Shown here one piece after another: positions 6,924 to 13,761 of a DNA stretch of 19,528 nt. This stretch comes from Blastocatellia bacterium. Its GTDB lineage: Bacteria > Acidobacteriota > Blastocatellia > Pyrinomonadales > Pyrinomonadaceae. The stretch spans positions 3,882-23,409 of the forward strand of contig DNND01000137.1 in NCBI GenBank assembly GCA_003488005.1, in the 5' to 3' direction. The position numbers and the translations under genes are program-made. Within the stretch, counting starts at the first letter, position 1, and the number at the start of each line of letters is the position of its first letter. A model generated the notes under the pieces. The model saw only the letters and a list, made by a program, of their open reading frames with translations. It did not search any database and was not told the origin of the DNA.

Positions 6924-7291
6924 TGGCATAGACTTTAGGAAGCTCTGAACAAGTAGATGAAAAAGTTTGCCCTGAGCCCGCGGAGCGCGGCGATAGCATA
7001 AAGCCTGGGGTGAAGCGAAGCGCAACCCCAGGATCGCTTAGGGGAAAAAGTAGGAGCCCACGAAGTGGGCGATAGCCCTTTATGAAAAGTAAATCGCAGG
7101 GTTTCCGCTATCGCACGCTTCGCGCGCTTGGGATTTTTAACTATCGTCGTCCTGGGGTTCCGCTGCGCTCCACCCCAGGCTTTATGCTTCCACCCGCTAC
7201 GCGGGTTTTGGAAACGCCTAGCCGCATGGACTTGATCAGAGCTTCCTTTAGTCTGTGGTTCTCTGCCGCCACAGACTGAAGTCTATGCCAC
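6923..7291. repeat. Palindromic MITE-like element: inverted dimer of a repeat unit
   Basis: A 369-bp noncoding element with perfect 13-bp terminal inverted repeats (GTGGCATAGACTT at 6923-6935; complement at 7279-7291). Further inward, 6937-6954 pairs with 7230-7247 (17 of 18), and 6996-7033 pairs with 7150-7187 (35 of 38). More weakly, 7041-7076 resembles the complement of 7107-7139. The whole is two copies of a unit of about 150 bp in inverted orientation, centred near 7090. Each unit carries its own hairpins: 8-bp stems with CCTGGGGT at 7004-7032 and 7151-7179, tri-loop hairpins at 6978-6990, 7056-7070 and 7192-7206, and GATAGC tails at 6992, 7071 and (complement) 7107. The right unit alone has an extra 9-bp hairpin at 7250-7277. 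No transposase is present, so it is non-autonomous if mobile. Confidence 0.88.
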
Positions 7292-7338
7292 ATTCTTTAC
7301 AGTTTGCTTTACGTCGGCGTTAGGCGCCGCTAATTGAG

Positions 7339-8208
7339 ATGAGCAGTAAGAGTATTTGTCATTTCACAATTCGCAAGGCGCTTTTTATTGTCGTGCTGCT
7401 CGCGCTCGCCGTGTTTGAACCCGGAAACAGCCGCGCACAAATGCATCGTGACGGGCATCCGTCGGCTTCGGATCTATCGGCCGCGACCTCCCGAAACCTA
7501 CTGCTTAGTAATGATCTAGCTTGGACGTTTGGCGGCAAACCACAGCGCGGCTGGTATCTCTACACGCCACTCATCAGTCGTACGCTCAACACGCGAAATG
7601 CAGTTGGTTCGATTGGCTTCGCCAAATCGCTGGCCGTCTGGCAACGGAAGATGGGGCTGAAATCTACCGGCGTGCTTGACGATCAATCACTTTACGGAAT
7701 GATCACCATCTGGCAGGGTGCGCGGCTCAAGGATCGCGAAGTTGCTTCGCCGGACAAGTTGGTCATCGTCCCCATCTCAGAATTTTACGATCCAACTCGC
7801 GCTGAAGAGCTGCGGAAAGTCGAGCGCGCCACCTACGCGGCGTACAGGAAAATGGTCGCTGCAGCTGTGGCCGATCGTTCACTTGGTCTTGCGCGCGGAG
7901 CGCATGGTGAACTGGCGCCGGGCGAAAAATTCTTGAAGATCATTTCTGCGTTTCGCTCGCGCGAGTATCAGGACAAACTACGACGCGAATCACCCAACTC
8001 CGGCAGCGCCGGACTGGCCGTCAACAGTCCGCATTTCACTGGCCGGGCGCTGGATCTTTATGTGGGTGGCGAGCCGGTCGATACCCTGGACGCGAATCGC
8101 AAGGTGCAGGTCGAGACGCGCATTTACAAATGGCTGGTGCGGAACGCCGAGCGCTTTGGCTTTCGTCCTTACTTCTATGAGCCGTGGCATTGGGAATACG
8201 TGAAGTAA
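7339..8208 (+). CDS. Secreted VanY-like D,D-carboxypeptidase (M15B)
   Basis: Probable zinc D-alanyl-D-alanine carboxypeptidase acting on peptidoglycan stem peptides in the periplasm. Residues 1-34 form a signal peptide (basic start, hydrophobic LFIVVLLALAVF, cleavage near SRAQ). Residues about 85-128 resemble a peptidoglycan-binding helical domain (FAKSLAVWQRKMGLKSTGVLDD). The catalytic domain shows the M15B set: SAFRS (203-207), SPHFTGRALDL with zinc ligands H232 and D239, and EPWHWEY with catalytic E281 and zinc ligand H284. The chain ends right after this motif, as in VanY proteins, so the gene is complete. Length is 289 aa. The Shine-Dalgarno sequence is weak (TTGAG directly before ATG). 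Its last 219 bases are overlapped in antisense by the extended GH144-like frame. Confidence 0.88.
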   Translation: MSSKSICHFTIRKALFIVVLLALAVFEPGNSRAQMHRDGHPSASDLSAATSRNLLLSNDLAWTFGGKPQRGWYLYTPLISRTLNTRNAVGSIGFAKSLAVWQRKMGLKSTGVLDDQSLYGMITIWQGARLKDREVASPDKLVIVPISEFYDPTRAEELRKVERATYAAYRKMVAAAVADRSLGLARGAHGELAPGEKFLKIISAFRSREYQDKLRRESPNSGSAGLAVNSPHFTGRALDLYVGGEPVDTLDANRKVQVETRIYKWLVRNAERFGFRPYFYEPWHWEYVK

Positions 8209-9759
8209 AAATCTATCGGGGCAGTATCTGAGGAGCGAGCTCGCTGAACGTTTAAGGGAATTGACAGAGTTATCTGGTCGCGTAGCGGTGCGAACAGAAC
8301 TCACTTGGGGTTTGCGTTTCTTTGTAAGGTTCACGTGACGTCTGGCACGATCGGATCTTTCGGCCGGCTGCAAAGTAGTTGTGGATGTGAATCTGACAAG
8401 TCCTATCTTTCTCATCGCTTCAGGAATCTCACGATTCTGCATAAACCACTTCCAGACGTTTTCGTTCCGCGAGTTTTCAGCGCTTAACAGAATTATTCCG
8501 GCGTTGATCCCAATCACGTCGCTGTCGAACCAACCAGTCTTTGGATTAAAAGCGTCGATGAATCCATATTTGCCATAAACCTTTTCGCCATACCGCTGCT
8601 GCATGGCCCGCAGTGCTGCCAGCGAAAGCTCAGGTGTAAACATGAGCGAGCCGCCGGCCGCCGAGGGAACCAGGGTGCCGTCGATTTCGGGATCGCGTGG
8701 AGGGCCACCCCAGGCAAGATAACCTTTGGCACTATCAGAAGCCGTGATGCCCCACATTTCTGATGCGAACGCGGGAAAGTCGTACGAGAGATTCAGGCAA
8801 AAAGCACGATGCGCGAGCGTGGCCTCTCGTGAATTCGTAAAATAATCGATTCTGTCCCCACGGCTTTCGCGTCTATTGCGAAAGTCGATCCAGGCGTGCG
8901 GGTATTGATGCATAAACAGCGGGACGCCAATGGTTGTGAAATATGTGTGACCTTCATAGCGATAACGATCGCGCCACAAAGCGTACCAGGACGCCGGCGG
9001 TATCGGATGCGTTGGCGATCCGATTGCCAACAAGTAGAGAATGGTGTCTTCGCTGAACGTGTCCCAGAAAGGCTTTAGGAAACCCGTCTCCGGTTTCCAA
9101 CCGTGCGACAAGAGTCGCGGATTGCCGTTCAGCATCCACTGAAAATCGACTCGTTCGTAAATCTTTGTGGCTAGTTTTCGTATCTCGGCATCGTCGCGGA
9201 AATACTGGCCCACAGTCAGCACACCGCCGAGCAGTAAGGCGGTATCGATTGACGAGACTTCGCTGTTCCAGCGGCGGTCTCCGGTTTTAGCGTCGAGCCA
9301 ATGATAAAACCAACCGTTTTTCTCAAAAGCGCGTTCCGCAAAAAACCGCAAAGTATTACGAGTGCGTTCACGCGCCTGGGACTGAGTGATCCAGCCGTGC
9401 TCTGTAGCGATGCAAAGCGCTGTCAAGCCAAAGCCGGTCGCCGCTATGCTGGCAACGTTGCGATGATTGTCATCCAGCGCGGAGCCATCCATTCTGGCGC
9501 GGTCGGGTATCAGACCCGTTTGCGGATCGGCCTGCTGCCAAAAATAATTGAAGGAACGGTGTTGGAGGTCATCGAGAAAGAGTTGGTCTTGGCTTGAAGA
9601 ATTGCGAACAGCGGCGGCTTGAGAAGGGAACGAGCCTGCTTGCGATGCTGGCCATTTACCTGATGAGAATGAGGAGATGAAGACGAGCAGCAAGAAGGCT
9701 GACAGGATCGAAAGCGCAACGGACCGCGCAACTCTAACTGAGTTCGTTCTCTGTGCCAT
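7990..9759 (-). CDS. GH144-like glucoamylase-family protein with read-through tail
   Basis: Secreted glycoside hydrolase of the glucoamylase-like family (Pfam glycoamylase type, which includes GH144 endo-beta-1,2-glucanases). Residues 1-40 hold a basic start and hydrophobic export segment. The family blocks are RSFNYFWQQADPQTGLIPDR (69-88), SIAATGFGLTALCIATEHGW (104-123), GWFYHWLDAKTGDR and NSEVSSIDTALLLGG (166-180), with acidic residues E167 and D172 that are candidate catalytic positions. Later GITASDSAKGYLAWGGPPRD and GWFDSDVIGINAG are also typical. Homology should end near residue 454 (EAMRKIGL, base 8398). The frame then continues for 135 unrelated, basic and proline-rich residues through the intergenic gap and 219 bases antisense into the vanY-like gene. 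The ancestral stop therefore appears lost or frameshifted. The gene lies 67 bases behind bglX and is probably cotranscribed with it. Substrate assignment is inference. Confidence 0.85.
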   Translation of the reverse strand: MAQRTNSVRVARSVALSILSAFLLLVFISSFSSGKWPASQAGSFPSQAAAVRNSSSQDQLFLDDLQHRSFNYFWQQADPQTGLIPDRARMDGSALDDNHRNVASIAATGFGLTALCIATEHGWITQSQARERTRNTLRFFAERAFEKNGWFYHWLDAKTGDRRWNSEVSSIDTALLLGGVLTVGQYFRDDAEIRKLATKIYERVDFQWMLNGNPRLLSHGWKPETGFLKPFWDTFSEDTILYLLAIGSPTHPIPPASWYALWRDRYRYEGHTYFTTIGVPLFMHQYPHAWIDFRNRRESRGDRIDYFTNSREATLAHRAFCLNLSYDFPAFASEMWGITASDSAKGYLAWGGPPRDPEIDGTLVPSAAGGSLMFTPELSLAALRAMQQRYGEKVYGKYGFIDAFNPKTGWFDSDVIGINAGIILLSAENSRNENVWKWFMQNREIPEAMRKIGLVRFTSTTTLQPAERSDRARRHVNLTKKRKPQVSSVRTATRPDNSVNSLKRSASSLLRYCPDRFLLHVFPMPRLIEVRTKAKALGVPHQPFVNARLDLHLAIRVQGIDRLATHIKIQRPASEMRTVDGQSGAAGVG

Positions 9760-9826
9760 CAGATCATCGGGGCCGATTAGTTACTGCTTCTTGTTGGCGT
9801 CCTGCTGTGAGCTTAGCCTGAACAAA

Positions 9827-12043
9827 TTAATTCTCTACCGCAAACGTTGCCTCGATCAGGTCATCGGAATTTGCTCCAACCATAACTTTGAACTCTCCGG
9901 GCTCGACTACGAAGCGCATTTCTCGATTCCAGAAGCCAAGTTGTTCCGCGGCAAGGATAAATTCCACACGTTTCTTCTCGCCGGCTGCCAGCGTGATTCG
10001 TTGAAAACCTTTCAGCTCTTTCACGGGTCGGGTCATGCTGGCTGCTATGTCGCGAAGGTAAAGTTGGACCACCTCGGCGCCCTCGCGCGGGCCTGCGTTT
10101 TGCACGTCAACGCTGACCATCAACTTTCCGGCCGGCGAAATATGCGGGGCGCTAAGTTGCAGATTAGTAATCTTGAATTGCGTATAGCTTAGCCCGTAGC
10201 CGAAAGGGAACTGCGGCGTCCAGGGAACGTCGAGATACTTCGATGTGTAGCGGTTGTTGGCTTCAGGAGGCCGTCCGGTGTTCATGTGATTGTAGTAGAT
10301 AGGCACCTGGCCCACGGTTCGCGGCCAGGTGACCGGCAGCTTGCCACTCGGATTCACATCACCAAACAGGACGTCGGCGATTGCATTACCTGCTTCCGTG
10401 CCGCCCATCCAGGCCTCAAGGACCGCCGGCGTGTTCTCTACGATCCATCCGATTGTCAACGGACGTCCATTAATCAATACGACAATCGTTGGCTTCCCCG
10501 TCGCTTGAACTGCCTTTACCAGATCCATTTGGCGGCCGGTAAGATCGAGTGAACTTTTCGAGGCCGCTTCGCCAACCATCTCCGCGGATTCGCCGACGAA
10601 GACGATGGCAACGTCACTGTCACGCGCGAGCGCTACGGCCTCAGCGAAGCCTTCGCTTGAGTCGCCCTGCGTGTCACAGCCCTTCGCATAACCGACTTTC
10701 GTTGCAGGCGATAATCTTGCCTTGATTCCCATCAGTGGAGTGACGGTGTCCTCTGGTTTCCCATCGCCACTCCACCAGCCAAGAGGTGAACGATGGTCAT
10801 CCGCCAATGGTCCAATAACGGCAATCGAATGAACGGTCTTATTCAAAGGTAAGGTTTCGTGTTCGTTCTTCAATAGGACCATGGAACGATCAGCGATTGC
10901 GCGTGCGGCAGCACGATTCTCGGACGTAAGAAGTGAACGACTTTCGCGCGTCTCGTCCGAGTAAGGATGTTCAAAAAGTCCCAGCCTGAATTTGATTCGT
11001 AAAATGCGACGCACAGCGTCATCGATTGTTGCTTGTGACACTCTTCCTTCGCGCAGCAGTTGCGGCCCGTGCTGATTAAAGAGCCGGCTTACCATCTCCA
11101 TATCGACACCGGCGTTTAATGCCAGGCGCGCCGCGTCCTGATCGTTTGCTGCCAGGCCGTGGTTGACTAACTCTTTTACTGACGTGTAATCGCTAACAAC
11201 GAAGCCATCAAACTTCCATTCGCCGCGCAAGACCTCGGTGAGTGTGAAGCGATTAGCTGACACCGGCACGCCGTTGAGGTCGTTAAAGCCACTCATCACC
11301 GTGCCAACGCCCGCCTCAACCGCCGCCCTGAATGGCGGAAAATATATTTCGCGCAGAGTCTGTTCGGACATATCGGTCGTGTTGTAATCGCGCCCTCCTT
11401 CAGCAGCTCCATAAGCAACCCAGTGTTTCGCGCACGCCAGAATTTTGTCCGGAGCGCTGTAATCAGTTCCCTGAAATCCGCGAACCCGGGCGCGTGCGAA
11501 GGCGGCACCCAGGAACGGATCTTCGCCGGCGCCTTCCGTAATTCGTCCCCAGCGCGGATCGCGCGCGATGTCGAGCATAGGCGCAAATGTCCAGCGCACG
11601 CCGGCCGCGCGTGCTTCGAATGCTGCAATGCTGGTCGAGCGTTCGGCTGAGGCCGGATCCCAACTGCTGGCTTCAGCCAGCGGAATCGGAAAGATGGTGC
11701 GGTAACCGTGAATTACATCGAAGCCAAACAGGACTGGAATCTTAAGACGCGATTCGTCCATTGCAACGTGCTGCAACAGGTTGGTGTTTTTGGCGCCGCG
11801 AACATTCAGCGTTGAGCCGAGCAGACCTTTGCGAATCAGTTCCGGATGCTCGGGACGAAAAGTACCATTGCCTTCGCCGTCGAGTTGTTGGAGTTGACCG
11901 AGTTTCTCCGCCAGCGTCATGCGCGCGAGCAGCGCGTCGATTCTTCTTTCGCTGTTCGTTGCCCGCTGTTGCGCAGAACTGAGTGTGACGGTAGCGAGAA
12001 GCGCGAGAGCTAGAAGCAGACTTGCGTATCTAATGACCTTCAT
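9827..12043 (-). CDS. bglX: Periplasmic GH3 beta-glucosidase (BglX type)
   Basis: Exo-acting beta-glucosidase releasing glucose from the non-reducing end of beta-glucooligosaccharides. Residues 1-24 are a signal peptide (LLLALALLATVTLSSAQ). The GH3 N-terminal TIM barrel follows, with MTLAEKLGQLQQ, GFDVIHGYRTIFPIPLAEA, RDPRWGRITEGAGEDPFL, the KHW motif (K206-H207) and the catalytic nucleophile D285 in VVSDYTSV. The GH3 C-terminal domain (about 390-610) includes VIGPLADD and VVLINGRPLTI. A C-terminal fibronectin-III-like domain has the block GPREGAEVVQLYLRD. At 738 aa it matches the length of BglX. GAGGG seven bases upstream of the ATG is a good ribosome binding site. It is the first gene of the minus-strand pair with the GH144-like gene, and divergent from the TPR gene. 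Confidence 0.96.
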   Translation of the reverse strand: MKVIRYASLLLALALLATVTLSSAQQRATNSERRIDALLARMTLAEKLGQLQQLDGEGNGTFRPEHPELIRKGLLGSTLNVRGAKNTNLLQHVAMDESRLKIPVLFGFDVIHGYRTIFPIPLAEASSWDPASAERSTSIAAFEARAAGVRWTFAPMLDIARDPRWGRITEGAGEDPFLGAAFARARVRGFQGTDYSAPDKILACAKHWVAYGAAEGGRDYNTTDMSEQTLREIYFPPFRAAVEAGVGTVMSGFNDLNGVPVSANRFTLTEVLRGEWKFDGFVVSDYTSVKELVNHGLAANDQDAARLALNAGVDMEMVSRLFNQHGPQLLREGRVSQATIDDAVRRILRIKFRLGLFEHPYSDETRESRSLLTSENRAAARAIADRSMVLLKNEHETLPLNKTVHSIAVIGPLADDHRSPLGWWSGDGKPEDTVTPLMGIKARLSPATKVGYAKGCDTQGDSSEGFAEAVALARDSDVAIVFVGESAEMVGEAASKSSLDLTGRQMDLVKAVQATGKPTIVVLINGRPLTIGWIVENTPAVLEAWMGGTEAGNAIADVLFGDVNPSGKLPVTWPRTVGQVPIYYNHMNTGRPPEANNRYTSKYLDVPWTPQFPFGYGLSYTQFKITNLQLSAPHISPAGKLMVSVDVQNAGPREGAEVVQLYLRDIAASMTRPVKELKGFQRITLAAGEKKRVEFILAAEQLGFWNREMRFVVEPGEFKVMVGANSDDLIEATFAVEN

Positions 12044-12125
12044 TTAGTGACCCTCGTGATAAGCGAGAAAGCGGCATGCGCTGCCGTTGCAAAACCTGGC
12101 GCTGTCATAGTAAAAGCTCACGAAT

Positions 12126-12154
12126 TTGCCGCAATATCGTGGGCTCAGTATACT
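12126..12154 (+). promoter_or_regulatory. Promoter of the TPR gene
   Basis: A -35 box TTGCCG (4 of 6) at 12126-12131, a 17-base spacer and a -10 box TATACT (5 of 6) at 12149-12154 predict a start near 12161 and a leader of about 54 bases before the preferred ATG at 12215. This location also argues against the longer reading frame that begins at 12047. Confidence 0.55.
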
Positions 12155-12214
12155 ACAGCGTCTTTCGCCAACGCCCTGAACATCCTCCGGCAGTATAGAA
12201 AAGATCATTTCTCA

Positions 12215-13672
12215 ATGAACTTTAATCGCATGTGTCAGCGCCTGATTTGCATTTTTTCGTTGGTCAGCGCGTGCCTTCTCTCACTCACTATGTTCGTTAA
12301 AGTTTTCGCGCAGCAGCAACAACCAGCGCACACAGAAAAATCGAAGGACAGCGCCGTTTCGCGCGAAGATGTTGCCTTGCTTCTGAATGAAGCTGCGCTG
12401 CTCATGCAGACCGGCAAACTCGACGAAGCCGAGCCGTTGCTGCGACGCGTGATTACTGCGGTGCCGTCCAATGCGGATGCGCATAATCTACTCGGGGTGA
12501 TTCTCGATCAGCATGGCCGCACACAGGCGGCTGAGCGCGAGTATCTCGCTGCGCTCCGTTTCAATCCCCGGGCCACCTCGGCCCGCGCCAACCTCGGCGT
12601 ATTGTTAGCCCGCAGCGGACGTATGGAAACCGCAGCCGAAGCATTCGAGGCTGTTCTGCGGGTAGTCCCGGAACATCCTCAAGCTACGATTAATCTGGCA
12701 CTGCTCTATGCTGCGCGCGGCGATTACAGTCGCGCCGTGCCGCTGTTCGAACTCGTGCGCCGGCAACAACCAAACAATCTGACAGTGTTATCGCAGCTTG
12801 GTTTCGCGCTCTACCAGCTCAAACGCATTAACGAGTCCGCGGAAGTGCTTGCCTCAGCGGTTACGCTCGCACCGGCCGACGCGAATGTCCTCTACCTCTC
12901 GGGTCTGGTCGCTACGTTGCGGGGCGATAGCGAAGCAGCAGTCGATTTTTGGCAGCGCGCACTCGCCGAGCGCAATGATTTCGCGGCGGCGAATTTCATG
13001 ATCGGGGAAGAACTACGAAAGCAAAGTCGCTATGAAGGCGCGGTGGAGTTTTATCAGCGCGCCCTCGAACAGGACGGGAAGCAATTGGTTTATTACGTAC
13101 GGCTCGGCGGCACTTACATGCTGCTGGTGCAATACGATCGAGCACTGGAGCTTTTTCAGCGCGCGGCGCAGCAGTTTCCCTCGTCAGCAGAAGCCCAATA
13201 CTTCGTCGGTATCGCGGCGCGGGGATACGGCAACTTCACTACTGCAGAAACTGCGCTGCGCAGGTCTCTGACGTTGAAAGAAAGTAATGCGGATGCGTTG
13301 GCGCAACTTGGTTTTGTGCTTGGCAACAGCGGGCGTAACGCGGATGCCGAGAGATTTTTGCGGCGCGCGATCGCGATTGACCCCCGTCACTTCTATGCGA
13401 CCTATGACCTGGGCCGTTTGCTCGTGCGCACTAAACGCTATGACGAAGCGATTGATGTCCTCTCAGCGGCAACTCAATTACGCACTCGCGATCCCGGCGT
13501 CCATTACCAACTCTTCATCGCCTATACCCGACTGAAGCGAAAATATGATGCCGACCGAGAACTTACGGTCTTCAAACAGTATGAAGCAGAAGCAAAAGCT
13601 CGACGCAGGCAGGGAGAAGAGCAGATCGAAGACACCTTGCCGCGCGTAGTGTCTGAAGGTAAACCGGACTAG
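12215..13672 (+). CDS. Secreted tetratricopeptide-repeat protein
   Basis: Protein of 485 aa built from about ten TPR units, which act as protein-protein interaction scaffolds; no enzymatic domain is visible. The frame is open from 12047, but the ATG at 12215 begins a clear signal peptide (hydrophobic LICIFSLVSACLLSLTMFV, cleavage near VFAQ) and lies behind a predicted promoter, so it is preferred. Repeats show the usual pattern of small and aromatic residues, for example GKLDEAEPLLRRVI, NADAHNLLGVILDQHGRTQAAEREYLAAL, ATINLALLYAARGDYSRAVPLFELV and HFYATYDLGRLLVRTKRYDEAIDVLS, running from about residue 55 to 460. The C-terminal end is charged (RRRQGEEQIEDTLP). It probably lies in the periplasm or on the cell surface. 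Its partner is unknown. It is divergent from bglX and convergent with the TonB-dependent receptor. Confidence 0.88.
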   Translation: MNFNRMCQRLICIFSLVSACLLSLTMFVKVFAQQQQPAHTEKSKDSAVSREDVALLLNEAALLMQTGKLDEAEPLLRRVITAVPSNADAHNLLGVILDQHGRTQAAEREYLAALRFNPRATSARANLGVLLARSGRMETAAEAFEAVLRVVPEHPQATINLALLYAARGDYSRAVPLFELVRRQQPNNLTVLSQLGFALYQLKRINESAEVLASAVTLAPADANVLYLSGLVATLRGDSEAAVDFWQRALAERNDFAAANFMIGEELRKQSRYEGAVEFYQRALEQDGKQLVYYVRLGGTYMLLVQYDRALELFQRAAQQFPSSAEAQYFVGIAARGYGNFTTAETALRRSLTLKESNADALAQLGFVLGNSGRNADAERFLRRAIAIDPRHFYATYDLGRLLVRTKRYDEAIDVLSAATQLRTRDPGVHYQLFIAYTRLKRKYDADRELTVFKQYEAEAKARRRQGEEQIEDTLPRVVSEGKPD

Positions 13673-13700
13673 GTCGCATCCCACATGTACCGGCATTAGA

Positions 13701-13730
13701 AAAAGCCCGACACCTGAGTGCCGGGCTTTT
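13701..13730. terminator. Bidirectional rho-independent terminator
   Basis: The sequence AAAAGCCCG at 13701-13709 pairs perfectly with CGGGCTTTT at 13722-13730; one A-C mismatch is followed by three more pairs and a CTGA loop. The A-run on one side and the T-run on the other make it work in both directions, as needed between the convergent TPR gene (stop 13672) and the TonB-dependent receptor (stop 13762). Confidence 0.9.
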
Positions 13731-13761
13731 CTCATCCCCACGGTTTTCTCAAGCCTTCGTC

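Noticed and set aside
7082..7279. 65-aa open frame on the plus strand
   Set aside because: It lies wholly inside the right half of the palindromic element and simply translates its hairpins; there is no ribosome binding site and no independent coding signal.
12047..12214. 56-codon upstream extension of the TPR gene
   Set aside because: It would start before the predicted promoter and would place the signal peptide internally; the ATG at 12215 fits both.
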